NCBI RefSeq assembly: GCF_022605725.1
Contig: NC_065550.1
Span: forward strand, 11,098,001 to 11,162,000
Direction: 5' to 3'
Source of the DNA: Anthonomus grandis grandis
Taxonomy: Eukaryota > Arthropoda > Insecta > Coleoptera > Curculionidae
Length of the DNA: 64,000 nucleotides
A program made the translations under genes and the position numbers. The notes beneath the pieces were generated by a model. It saw nothing but the letters and a program-made list of their open reading frames with translations. It had not been told where the DNA came from and did no database searches. Of the stretch, positions 23,801 to 36,473 are shown in pieces. Within the stretch, counting starts at the first letter, position 1, and each line of letters begins with the position of its first letter.

Positions 23801-26192
23801 AGCTCCCATAGAAGCCGAGATATCGACATTCAAAATTTGGGTTTTTTCATTTTTCGCGTATACCCCCCCCGTATCGAATTTTTTCACCAAAAATTGATTT
23901 TTTTTGAAATCAAACTAAGTATACCAGCGTCTTATTTGGGTCACCTAGATTACGAAAACACCGGGATATAACAGGATCCGAGCAGAACTAAGGGAATGAG
24001 AGGACTTTGAAAATCCTGAAAAAGTCGTTTTCGACGTCCGTTTTTCAGGCCAAAAATGGGCATCAAAAATGCCATATCTCGGCTATCGTAAAAGCTACGA
24101 CCTTCCGGATGGTCTCGTTGGATTCAGAATGACAAAACTAAGAGAAAACCATTGGAATTTTTCCGATAGCTCCCATAGAAGCCGAGATATCGACATTCAA
24201 AGTTTGGGTTTTTTCATTTTTCGCGTATACCCCACCGTATCGAATTTTTTCACCAAAAATTGATTTTTTTCGAAATCAAACTAAGTATACCAGCGTCTTA
24301 TTTGGGTCACCTAGATTACGAAAACACCGGGATATAACAGGATCCGAGCAGAACTAAGGGAATGAGAGGACTTTGAAAATCCTGAAAAAGTCGTTTTCGA
24401 CGTCCGTTTTTCAGGCCAAAAATGAGCATCAAAAATGCCATATCTCGGCTATCGTAAAAGCTACGACCTTCCGGATGGTCTCGTTGGATTCAGAATGACG
24501 AAACTAAGACAAAACCGTTGGAATTTTCCAGATAGCTCCCATAGAAGCCGAGATATCGACCTTTAAAGTTTGGGTTTTTTCATTTTTCGGGTATACCCCC
24601 CCGTATCGAATTTTTTCACCAAAAATTGATTTTTTTCGAAATCAAACTAAGTATACCAGCGTCTTATTTGGGTCACCTAGATTATGAAAACAACGGGTTA
24701 TAACAAGATCCGAGCAGAACTAAGGGAATGAGAGCACTTTGAAAATCCTGAAAAAGTCGTTTTCGACGTCCGTTTTTAAGGCCAAAAATGGGCATCAAAA
24801 ATGCCATATCTCGGCTATCGTAAAAGCTACGACCTTCCGGATGGTCTCGTTGGATTCAGAATGACAAAACTAAGAGAAAACCATTGGAATTTTTTCGATA
24901 GCTCCCATAGAAGCCGAGATATCGACATTCAAAATTTGGGTTTTTTTCATTTTTCGCGTATACCCCCCCCGTATCGAATTTTTTCACCAAAAATTGACTT
25001 TTTTTGAAATCAAACTAAGTATACCAGCGTCTTATTTGGGTCACCTAGATTACGAAAACACCGGGTTATAACAGGATCCGAGCAGAACTAAGGGAATGAC
25101 AGCACTTTGAAAATCCTGAAAAAGTCGTTTTCGACGTCCGTTTTTCAGGCCAAAAATGGGCATCAAAAATGCCATATCTCGGCTATCGTAAATGCTACGA
25201 CCTTCTGGATGGTCTCGTTGGATTCAGAATGACGAAACTAAGAGAAAACCATTGGAATTTTTCCGATAGCTCCCATAGAAGCCGAGATATCGACATTCAA
25301 AGTTTGGGTTTTTTCATTTTTCGCGTATACCCCACCGTATCGAATTTTTTCACCAAAAATTGATTTTTTTCGAAATCAAACTAAGTATACCAGCGTCTTA
25401 TTTGGGTCACCTAGATTACGAAAACACCGGGATATAACAGGATCCGAGCAGAACTAAGGGAATGAGAGGACTTTGAAAATCCTGAAAAAGTCGTTTTCGA
25501 CGTCCGTTTTTCAGGCCAAAAATGGGCATCAAAATGCCATATCTCGGCTATCGTAAATGCTACAATCTTGCGGATGTTCTCGTTGGATTCAGAATGGTGA
25601 AACTAAGAAAAAACCGTTGGAATTTTCCCGATAGCTCAAAATGGGCATAAAATAAGTATACCAGCGTCTTATTTGGGTCACCTAGATTACGAAAACACCG
25701 GGTTATAACAGGATCCGAGCAGAACTAAGGGAATGAGAGCACTTTGAAAATCCTGAAAAAGTCGTTTTCGACGTCCGTTTTTGAGGCCAAAAATGGGCAT
25801 CAAAAATGCCATATCTCGGCTATCGTAAAAGCTACGACCTTCCGGATGGTCTCGTTGGATTCAGAATGGCGAAACTAAGAAAAAACCGTTGGAATTTTCC
25901 CGATAGCTCCCATAGAAGCCGAGAAATCGAACTTCAAAGTTTGGGTTTTTTCATTTTTCGGGTATACCCCCCCGTATCGAATTTTTTCACCAAAAATTGA
26001 CTTTTTTCGAAATCAAACTAAGTATACCAGCGTCTTATTTGGGTCACCTAGATTACGAAAACACCGGGTTATAACAAGATCCGAGCAGAACTAAGGGAAT
26101 GAAAGCACTTTGAAAATCCTGAAAAAGTCGTTTTCGACGTCCGTTTTTAAGGCCAAAAATGGCATCACAAATGCCATATCTCGGCTATCGTA
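20893..26192. repeat. Tandem duplication of 5300 bp, copy 1
   Basis: Every landmark in this stretch recurs 5300 bp downstream (21260 to 26560, 21707 to 27007, 23690 to 28990, 24069 to 29369, 24801 to 30101, 25638 to 30938). It contains two filler-type units, two adjacent units with GTCGTTTCGAC (one T lost) and CGTTAGCTTCAG, the AAATCAAAC variant and several GATGGTCTCG subtypes. At about 15 units this is the longest tandem duplication in array 1. Confidence 0.95.
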
Positions 26193-29100
26193 AATGCTAC
26201 GACCTTCCGGATGGTCTCGTTGGATTCAGAATGGCGAAACTAAGAAAAAACCGTTGAAATTTTCCCGATAGCTCCCATAGAAGCCGAGAAATCGAACTTC
26301 AAAGTTTGGGTTTTTTCATTTTTCGGGTATACCCCCCCGTATCGAATTTTTTCACCAAAAATTGATTTTTTTCGAAATCAAACTAAGTATACCAGCGTCT
26401 TATTTGGGTCACCTAGATTACGAAAACACCGGGTTATAACAAGATCCGAGCAGAACTAAGGGAATGAAAGCACTTTGAAAATCCTGAAAAAGTCGTTTTC
26501 GACGTCCGTTTTTAAGGCCAAAAATGGGCATCACAAATGCCATATCTCGGCTATCGTAAATGCTACGATCTTGCGGATGGTCTCGTTGGATTCAGAATGG
26601 CGAAACTAAAAAAAAAACCGTTGGAATTTTCCCGATAGCTCCCATAGAAGCCGAGATATCGACATTCAAAATTTGGGTTTTTTCATTTTTCGCGTATACC
26701 CCCCCGTATCGAATTTTTTCACCAAAAATTAATTTTTTTCGAAATCAAACTAAGTATACCAGCGTCTTATTTGGGTCACCTAGATTACGAAAACACCGGG
26801 ATATAACAGGATCCGAGCAGAACTAAGGGAATGAGAGGACTTTGAAAATCCTGAAAAAGTCGTTTTCGACGTCCGTTTTTCAGGCCAAAAATGGGCATCA
26901 AAATGCCATATCTCGGCTATCGTAAATGCTACAATCTTGCGGATGTTCTCGTTGGATTCAGAATGGTGAAACTAAGAAAAAACCGTTGGAATTTTCCCGA
27001 TAGCTCAAAATGGGCATAAAATAAGTATACCAGCGTCTTATTTGGGTCACCTAGATTACGAAAACACTGGGTTATAACAGGATCCGAGCAGAACTAAGGG
27101 AATGAGAGCACTTTGAAAATCCTGAAAAAGTCGTTTTCGACGTCCGTTTTTGAGGCCAAAAATGGGCATCAAAAATGCCATATCTCGGCTATCGTAAAAG
27201 CTACGACCTTCCGGATGGTCTCGTTGGATTCAGAATGGCGAAACTAAGAAAAAACCGTTGAAATTTTCCCGATAGCTCCCATAGAAGCCGAGAAATCGAA
27301 CTTCAAAGTTTGGGTTTTTTCATTTTTCGGGTATACCCCCCCGTATCGAATTTTTTCACCAAAAATTGATTTTTTTCGAAATCAAACTAAGTATACCAGC
27401 GTCTTATTTGGGTCACCTAGATTACGAAAACACCGGGTTATAACAAGATCCGAGCAGAACTAAGGGAATGAAAGCACTTTGAAAATCCTGAAAAAGTCGT
27501 TTTCGACGTCCGTTTTTAAGGCCAAAAATGGGCATCACAAATGCCATATCTCGGCTATCGTAAATGCTACGATCTTGCGGATGGTCTCGTTGGATTCAGA
27601 ATGGCGAAACTAAAAAAAAACCGTTGAAATTTTCCCGATAGCTCCCATAGAAGCCGAGAAATCGAACTTCAAAGTTTGGGTTTTTTCATTTTTCGGGTAT
27701 ACCCCCCCGTATCGAATTTTTTCACCAAAAATTGATTTTTTTCGAAATCAAACTAAGTATACCAGCGTCTTATTTGGGTCACCTAGATTACGAAAACACC
27801 GGGTTATAACAAGATCCGAGCAGAACTAAGGGAATGAGAGCACTTTGAAAATCCTGAAAAAGTCGTTTCGACGTCCGTTTTTAAGGCCAAAAATGGGCAT
27901 CAAAAATGCCATATCTCGGCTATCGTAAAAGCTACGACCTTCCGGATGGTCTCGTTAGCTTCAGAATGACGAAACTAAGAGAAAACCATTGGAATTTTTC
28001 CGATAGCTCCCATAGAAGTCGAGATATCGACCTTTAAAGTTTAAGTTTTTTCATTTTTCGGGTATACCCCCCCGTATCGAATTTTTTCACCAAAAATTGA
28101 TTTTTTTCGAAATCAAACTAAGTATACCAGCGTCTTATTTGGGTCACCTAGATTACGAAAACACCGGGTTATAACAAGATCCGAGCAGAACTAAGGGAAT
28201 GAGAGCACTTTGAAAATCCTGAAAAAGTCGTTTCGACGTCCGTTTTTAAGGCCAAAAATGGGCATCAAAAATGCCATATCTCGGCTATCGTAAAAGCTAC
28301 GACCTTCCGGATGGTCTCGTTAGCTTCAGAATGACGAAACTAAGAGAAAACCATTGGAATTTTTCCGATAGCTCCCATAGAAGTCGAGATATCGACCTTT
28401 AAAGTTTAAGTTTTTTCATTTTTCGGGTATACCCCCCCGTATCGAATTTTTTCACCAAAAATTGATTTTTTTCGAAATCAAACTAAGTATACCAGCGTCT
28501 TATCTGGGTCACCTAGATTACGAAAACACCGGGTTATAACAAGATCCGAGCAGAACTAAGGGAATGAGAGCACTTTGAAAATCCTGAAAAAGTCGTTTTC
28601 GACGTCCGTTTTTAAGGCCAAAAATGGGCATCAAAAATGCCATATCTCGGCTACCGTAAAAGCTACGACCTTCCGGATGGTTTCGTTGGATTTAGAATGA
28701 CGAAACTAAGAAAAAACCGTTAGAATTTTCCCGATAGCTCCCATAGAAGCCGAGATATCGATCTTTAAACTTTGGGTTTTTTCATTTTTTGGGTATACCC
28801 TCCGTATCGAATTTTTTCACCAAAAATTGATTTTTTTCAAAATCAAACTAAGTATACCAGCGTCTTATTTGGGTCACCTAGATTACGAAAACACCGGGTT
28901 ATAACAAGATCCGATCAGAACTAAGGGAATGAGAGCACTTTGAAAATCCTGAAAAAGTCGTTTTCGACGTCCGTTTTTAAGGCCAAAAATTGGCATCAAA
29001 AATGCCATATCTCGGCTATCGTAAAAGCTACGACCTTCCGGATGGTCTCGTTGGATTCAGAATGACAAAACTAAGAGAAAACCATTGGAATTTTTCCGAT

Positions 29101-31492
29101 AGCTCCCATAGAAGCCGAGATATCGACATTCAAAATTTGGGTTTTTTCATTTTTCGCGTATACCCCCCCCGTATCGAATTTTTTCACCAAAAATTGATTT
29201 TTTTTGAAATCAAACTAAGTATACCAGCGTCTTATTTGGGTCACCTAGATTACGAAAACACCGGGATATAACAGGATCCGAGCAGAACTAAGGGAATGAG
29301 AGGACTTTGAAAATCCTGAAAAAGTCGTTTTCGACGTCCGTTTTTCAGGCCAAAAATGGGCATCAAAAATGCCATATCTCGGCTATCGTAAAAGCTACGA
29401 CCTTCCGGATGGTCTCGTTGGATTCAGAATGACAAAACTAAGAGAAAACCATTGGAATTTTTCCGATAGCTCCCATAGAAGCCGAGATATCGACATTCAA
29501 AGTTTGGGTTTTTTCATTTTTCGCGTATACCCCACCGTATCGAATTTTTTCACCAAAAATTGATTTTTTTCGAAATCAAACTAAGTATACCAGCGTCTTA
29601 TTTGGGTCACCTAGATTACGAAAACACCGGGATATAACAGGATCCGAGCAGAACTAAGGGAATGAGAGGACTTTGAAAATCCTGAAAAAGTCGTTTTCGA
29701 CGTCCGTTTTTCAGGCCAAAAATGAGCATCAAAAATGCCATATCTCGGCTATCGTAAAAGCTACGACCTTCCGGATGGTCTCGTTGGATTCAGAATGACG
29801 AAACTAAGACAAAACCGTTGGAATTTTCCAGATAGCTCCCATAGAAGCCGAGATATCGACCTTTAAAGTTTGGGTTTTTTCATTTTTCGGGTATACCCCC
29901 CCGTATCGAATTTTTTCACCAAAAATTGATTTTTTTCGAAATCAAACTAAGTATACCAGCGTCTTATTTGGGTCACCTAGATTATGAAAACAACGGGTTA
30001 TAACAAGATCCGAGCAGAACTAAGGGAATGAGAGCACTTTGAAAATCCTGAAAAAGTCGTTTTCGACGTCCGTTTTTAAGGCCAAAAATGGGCATCAAAA
30101 ATGCCATATCTCGGCTATCGTAAAAGTTACGACCTTCCGGATGGTCTCGTTGGATTCAGAATGACAAAACTAAGAGAAAACCATTGGAATTTTTTCGATA
30201 GCTCCCATAGAAGCCGAGATATCGACATTCAAAATTTGGGTTTTTTTCATTTTTCGCGTATACCCCCCCCGTATCGAATTTTTTCACCAAAAATTGACTT
30301 TTTTTGAAATCAAACTAAGTATACCAGCGTCTTATTTGGGTCACCTAGATTACGAAAACACCGGGTTATAACAGGATCCGAGCAGAACTAAGGGAATGAC
30401 AGCACTTTGAAAATCCTGAAAAAGTCGTTTTCGACGTCCGTTTTTCAGGCCAAAAATGGGCATCAAAAATGCCATATCTCGGCTATCGTAAATGCTACGA
30501 CCTTCTGGATGGTCTCGTTGGATTCAGAATGACGAAACTAAGAGAAAACCATTGGAATTTTTCCGATAGCTCCCATAGAAGCCGAGATATCGACATTCAA
30601 AGTTTGGGTTTTTTCATTTTTCGCGTATACCCCACCGTATCGAATTTTTTCACCAAAAATTGATTTTTTTCGAAATCAAACTAAGTATACCAGCGTCTTA
30701 TTTGGGTCACCTAGATTACGAAAACACCGGGATATAACAGGATCCGAGCAGAACTAAGGGAATGAGAGGACTTTGAAAATCCTGAAAAAGTCGTTTTCGA
30801 CGTCCGTTTTTCAGGCCAAAAATGGGCATCAAAATGCCATATCTCGGCTATCGTAAATGCTACAATCTTGCGGATGTTCTCGTTGGATTCAGAATGGTGA
30901 AACTAAGAAAAAACCGTTGGAATTTTCCCGATAGCTCAAAATGGGCATAAAATAAGTATACCAGCGTCTTATTTGGGTCACCTAGATTACGAAAACACCG
31001 GGTTATAACAGCATCCGAGCAGAACTAAGGGAATGAGAGCACTTTGAAAATCCTGAAAAAGTCGTTTTCGACGTCCGTTTTTGAGGCCAAAAATGGGCAT
31101 CAAAAATGCCATATCTCGGCTATCGTAAAAGCTACGACCTTCCGGATGGTCTCGTTGGATTCAGAATGGCGAAACTAAGAAAAAACCGTTGGAATTTTCC
31201 CGATAGCTCCCATAGAAGCCGAGAAATCGAACTTCAAAGTTTGGGTTTTTTCATTTTTCGGGTATACCCCCCCGTATCGAATTTTTTCACCAAAAATTGA
31301 CTTTTTTCGAAATCAAACTAAGTATACCAGCGTCTTATTTGGGTCACCTAGATTACGAAAACACCGGGTTATAACAAGATCCGAGCAGAACTAAGGGAAT
31401 GAAAGCACTTTGAAAATCCTGAAAAAGTCGTTTTCGACGTCCGTTTTTAAGGCCAAAAATGGGCATCACAAATGCCATATCTCGGCTATCGT
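26193..31492. repeat. Tandem duplication of 5300 bp, copy 2
   Basis: Nearly identical to 20893-26192. The left joint is a hybrid unit: before it lies ATCACAAATGCC with TAAATGCTACG, as in the unit at 31472; after it lies GACCTTCCGG with CCGTTGAAATT, as in the unit at 20871. The hybrid unit also has lost a G in AAAAATGGCATC. Private changes include AAAAGTTACG near 30125 and AACAGCATCC near 31011, which removes a BamHI site. Confidence 0.95.
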
Positions 31493-32203
31493 AAATGCTA
31501 CGATCTTGCGGATGGTCTCGTTGGATTCAGAATGGCGAAACTAAAAAAAAACCGTTGGAATTTTCCCGGTAGCTCCCATAGAAGCCGAGATATCGACATT
31601 CAAAGTTTGGGTTTTTTCATTTTTCGCGTATACCCCCCCGTATCGAATTTTTTCACCAAAAATTGATTTTTTTCGAAATCAAACTAAGTATACCAGCGTC
31701 TTATTTGGGTCACCTAGATTACGAAAACACCGGGATATAACAGGATCCGAGCAGAACTAAGGGAATGAGAGGACTTTGAAAATCCTGAAAAAGTCGTTTT
31801 CGACGTCCGTTTTTCAGGCCAAAAATGGGCATCAAAAATGCCATATCTCGGCTATCGTAAATGCTACGACCGTCTGGATGGTCTCGTTGGATTCAGAATG
31901 ACGAAACTAAGAGAAAACCATTGGAATTTTTCCGATATCTCCCATAGAAGTCGAGATATCGACCTTTAAAGTTTAAGTTTTTTCATTTTTCGGGTATACC
32001 CCCCCGTATCGAATTTTTTCACCAAAAATTGATTTTTTTCGAAATCAAACTAAGTATACCAGCGTCTTATTTGGGTCACCTAGATTACGAAAACACCGGG
32101 TTATAACAAGATCCGAGCAGAACTAAGGGAATGAAAGCACTTTGAAAATCCTGAAAAAGTCGTTTTCGACGTCCGTTTTTAAGGCCAAAAATGGGCATCA
32201 CAA
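31472..32203. repeat. Two satellite 1 units, one of a rare CCGTCTGG subtype
   Basis: The unit at 31472 has CCCGGTAGC and AAAGTTTGGG. The unit at 31838 has GACCGTCTGG, GATATCTCCC and GAAGTCGAG. This second subtype recurs only at 38335 and 39798 (offsets 6497 and then 1463), so it is a good tracer of later block copying. Confidence 0.88.
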
Positions 32204-35200
32204 ATGCCATATCTCGGCTATCGTAAATGCTACGATCTTGCGGATGGTCTCGTTGGATTCAGAATGGCGAAACTAAAAAAAAACCGTTGAAATTTTCCCG
32301 ATAGCTCCCATAGAAGCCGAGAAATCGAACTTCAAAGTTTGGGTTTTTTCATTTTTCGGGTATACCCCCCCGTATCGAATTTTTTCACCAAAAATTGATT
32401 TTTTTCGAAATCAAACTAAGTATACCAGCGTCTTATTTGGGTCACCTAGATTACGAAAACACCGGGTTATAACAAGATCCGAGCAGAACTAAGGGAATGA
32501 GAGCACTTTGAAAATCCTGAAAAAGTCGTTTCGACGTCCGTTTTTAAGGCCAAAAATGGGCATCAAAAATGCCATATCTCGGCTATCGTAAAAGCTACGA
32601 CCTTCCGGATGGTCTCGTTAGCTTCAGAATGACGAAACTAAGAGAAAACCATTGGAATTTTTCCGATAGCTCCCATAGAAGTCGAGATATCGACCTTTAA
32701 AGTTTAAGTTTTTTCATTTTTCGGGTATACCCCCCCGTATCGAATTTTTTCACCAAAAATTGATTTTTTTCGAAATCAAACTAAGTATACCAGCGTCTTA
32801 TTTGGGTCACCTAGATTACGAAAACACCGGGTTATAACAAGATCCGAGCAGAACTAAGGGAATGAGAGCACTTTGAAAATCCTGAAAAAGTCGTTTCGAC
32901 GTCCGTTTTTAAGGCCAAAAATGGGCATCAAAAATGCCATATCTCGGCTATCGTAAAAGCTACGACCTTCCGGATGGTCTCGTTAGCTTCAGAATGACGA
33001 AACTAAGAGAAAACCATTGGAATTTTTCCGATAGCTCCCATAGAAGCCGAGATATCGACATTCAAAGTTTGGGTTTTTTCATTTTTCGCGTATACCCCCC
33101 CGTATCGAATTTTTTCACCAAAAATTGATTTTTTTCGAAATCAAACTTAGTATACCAGCGTCTTATCTGGGTCACCTAGATTACGAAAACACCGGGTTAT
33201 AACAAGATCCGAGCAGAACTAAGGGAATGAGAGCACTTTGAAAATCCTGAAAAAGTCGTTTTCGACGTCCGTTTTTAAGGCCAAAAATGGGCATCAAAAA
33301 TGCCATATCTCGGCTACCGTAAAAGCTACGACCTTCCGGATGGTTTCGTTGGATTTAGAATGACGAAACTAAGAAAAAACCGTTAGAATTTTCCCGATAG
33401 CTCCCATAGAAGCCGAGATATCGATCTTTAAACTTTGGGTTTTTTCATTTTTTGGGTATACCCTCCGTATCGAATTTTTTCACCAAAAATTGATTTTTTT
33501 CAAAATCAAACTAAGTATACCAGCGTCTTATTTGGGTCACCTAGATTACGAAAACACCGGGTTATAACAAGATCCGATCAGAACTAAGGGAATGAGAGCA
33601 CTTTGAAAATCCTGAAAAAGTCGTTTTCGACGTCCGTTTTTAAGGCCAAAAATTGGCATCAAAAATGCCATATCTCGGCTATCGTAAAAGCTACGACCTT
33701 CCGGATGGTCTCGTTGGATTCAGAATGACAAAACTAAGAGAAAACCATTGGAATTTTTCCGATAGCTCCCATAGAAGCCGAGATATCGACATTCAAAATT
33801 TGGGTTTTTTCATTTTTCGCGTATACCCCCCCCGTATCGAATTTTTTCACCAAAAATTGATTTTTTTTGAAATCAAACTAAGTATACCAGCGTCTTATTT
33901 GGGTCACCTAGATTACGAAAACACCGGGATATAACAGGATCCGAGCAGAACTAAGGGAATGAGAGGACTTTGAAAATCCTGAAAAAGTCGTTTTCGACGT
34001 CCGTTTTTCAGGCCAAAAATGGGCATCAAAAATGCCATATCTCGGCTATCGTAAAAGCTACGACCTTCCGGATGGTCTCGTTGGATTCAGAATGACAAAA
34101 CTAAGAGAAAACCATTGGAATTTTTCCGATAGCTCCCATAGAAGCCGAGATATCGACATTCAAAGTTTGGGTTTTTTCATTTTTCGCGTATACCCCACCG
34201 TATCGAATTTTTTCACCAAAAATTGATTTTTTTCGAAATCAAACTAAGTATACCAGCGTCTTATTTGGGTCACCTAGATTACGAAAACACCGGGATATAA
34301 CAGGATCCGAGCAGAACTAAGGGAATGAGAGGACTTTGAAAATCCTGAAAAAGTCGTTTTCGACGTCCGTTTTTCAGGCCAAAAATGAGCATCAAAAATG
34401 CCATATCTCGGCTATCGTAAAAGCTACGACCTTCCGGATGGTCTCGTTGGATTCAGAATGACGAAACTAAGACAAAACCGTTGGAATTTTCCAGATAGCT
34501 CCCATAGAAGCCGAGATATCGACCTTTAAAGTTTGGGTTTTTTCATTTTTCGGGTATACCCCCCCGTATCGAATTTTTTCACCAAAAATTGATTTTTTTC
34601 GAAATCAAACTAAGTATACCAGCGTCTTATTTGGGTCACCTAGATTATGAAAACAACGGGTTATAACAAGATCCGAGCAGAACTAAGGGAATGAGAGCAC
34701 TTTGAAAATCCTGAAAAAGTCGTTTTCGACGTCCGTTTTTAAGGCCAAAAATGGGCATCAAAAATGCCATATCTCGGCTATCGTAAAAGCTACGACCTTC
34801 CGGATGGTCTCGTTGGATTCAGAATGACAAAACTAAGAGAAAACCATTGGAATTTTTTCGATAGCTCCCATAGAAGCCGAGATATCGACATTCAAAATTT
34901 GGGTTTTTTTCATTTTTCGCGTATACCCCCCCCGTATCGAATTTTTTCACCAAAAATTGACTTTTTTTGAAATCAAACTAAGTATACCAGCGTCTTATTT
35001 GGGTCACCTAGATTACGAAAACACCGGGTTATAACAGGATCCGAGCAGAACTAAGGGAATGACAGCACTTTGAAAATCCTGAAAAAGTCGTTTTCGACGT
35101 CCGTTTTTCAGGCCAAAAATGGGCATCAAAAATGCCATATCTCGGCTATCGTAAATGCTACGACCTTCTGGATGGTCTCGTTGGATTCAGAATGACGAAA

Positions 35201-35370
35201 CTAAGAGAAAACCATTGGAATTTTTCCGATAGCTCCCATAGAAGCCGAGATATCGACATTCAAAGTTTGGGTTTTTTCATTTTTCGCGTATACCCCACCG
35301 TATCGAATTTTTTCACCAAAAATTGATTTTTTTCGAAATCAAACTAAGTATACCAGCGTCTTATTTGGGT
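32090..35370. repeat. Copy of 27427-30707 (offset 4663 bp)
   Basis: Landmarks at 27541, 28990, 29369, 30101 and 30469 recur at 32204, 33653, 34032, 34764 and 35132. Both blocks keep the doubled GTCGTTTCGAC units and the TTATCTGGG variant. The homology is broken by one substituted patch (33045-33147) and ends at the irregular string at 35371. Confidence 0.93.
33045..33147. repeat. Substituted patch inside a duplicated unit
   Basis: Compared with its partner at about 28382-28484, this stretch has GCCGAG for GTCGAG, CATTCAAAGTTTGGG for CCTTTAAAGTTTAAG, CGCGTAT for CGGGTAT and AACTTAG for AACTAAG. The private markers on both sides (CGTTAGCTTCAG upstream, TTATCTGGG downstream) are unchanged. The clustering suits a short gene-conversion tract from another subtype. 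The same patch occurs near 38810-38912, inherited by block copying. Confidence 0.85.
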
Positions 35371-35373
35371 CAC
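34274..35373. repeat. Tandem duplication of 1100 bp, copy 1
   Basis: Three units (34398, 34764, 35132) are repeated at 35498, 35864 and 36232. In the equivalent blocks near 30469 and 41994 the array passes instead into a filler-type unit, so the extra three units are private to this place. The end of this copy coincides with an irregular barcode-like string, so the duplication may be an assembly product. Confidence 0.88.
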
Positions 35374-35384
35374 ATCTAGTGAGA
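35371..35384 (+). other. Barcode-like irregular string at a repeat breakpoint
   Basis: The invariant CACCTAGATTACGA of neighbouring units is replaced by CACATCTAGTGAGA, with no length change. This matches 13 of 14 positions of the core of PacBio barcode bc1003 (ACACATCTCGTGAGAG, recalled from memory). The next base on each side differs from the barcode. A chance indel cluster is possible, but the string lies where the array jumps back by 1100 bp, and the same barcode appears at the contig end at 42462. I infer a read end left in the consensus. Confidence 0.6.
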
Positions 35385-36473
35385 AAACACCGGGATATAA
35401 CAGGATCCGAGCAGAACTAAGGGAATGAGAGGACTTTGAAAATCCTGAAAAAGTCGTTTTCGACGTCCGTTTTTCAGGCCAAAAATGAGCATCAAAAATG
35501 CCATATCTCGGCTATCGTAAAAGCTACGACCTTCCGGATGGTCTCGTTGGATTCAGAATGACGAAACTAAGACAAAACCGTTGGAATTTTCCAGATAGCT
35601 CCCATAGAAGCCGAGATATCGACCTTTAAAGTTTGGGTTTTTTCATTTTTCGGGTATACCCCCCCGTATCGAATTTTTTCACCAAAAATTGATTTTTTTC
35701 GAAATCAAACTAAGTATACCAGCGTCTTATTTGGGTCACCTAGATTATGAAAACAACGGGTTATAACAAGATCCGAGCAGAACTAAGGGAATGAGAGCAC
35801 TTTGAAAATCCTGAAAAAGTCGTTTTCGACGTCCGTTTTTAAGGCCAAAAATGGGCATCAAAAATGCCATATCTCGGCTATCGTAAAAGCTACGACCTTC
35901 CGGATGGTCTCGTTGGATTCAGAATGACAAAACTAAGAGAAAACCATTGGAATTTTTTCGATAGCTCCCATAGAAGCCGAGATATCGACATTCAAAATTT
36001 GGGTTTTTTTCATTTTTCGCGTATACCCCCCCCGTATCGAATTTTTTCACCAAAAATTGACTTTTTTTGAAATCAAACTAAGTATACCAGCGTCTTATTT
36101 GGGTCACCTAGATTACGAAAACACCGGGTTATAACAGGATCCGAGCAGAACTAAGGGAATGACAGCACTTTGAAAATCCTGAAAAAGTCGTTTTCGACGT
36201 CCGTTTTTCAGGCCAAAAATGGGCATCAAAAATGCCATATCTCGGCTATCGTAAATGCTACGACCTTCTGGATGGTCTCGTTGGATTCAGAATGACGAAA
36301 CTAAGAGAAAACCATTGGAATTTTTCCGATAGCTCCCATAGAAGCCGAGATATCGACATTCAAAGTTTGGGTTTTTTCATTTTTCGCGTATACCCCACCG
36401 TATCGAATTTTTTCACCAAAAATTGATTTTTTTCGAAATCAAACTAAGTATACCAGCGTCTTATTTGGGTCAC
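35374..36473. repeat. Tandem duplication of 1100 bp, copy 2
   Basis: Follows copy 1 without seen differences over the shared units, including the AAAAATGAGCATC marker and GAAAACAACGGG. At its end the normal CACCTAGATTACG is present and the array continues into a filler-type unit, as in the 5300-bp blocks. Confidence 0.88.

Noticed and set aside
35374..36473. 1100-bp tandem duplication as firm evidence of natural array growth
   Set aside because: Its breakpoint coincides with a barcode-like string, so an assembly misjoin is at least as likely until spanning reads are seen.
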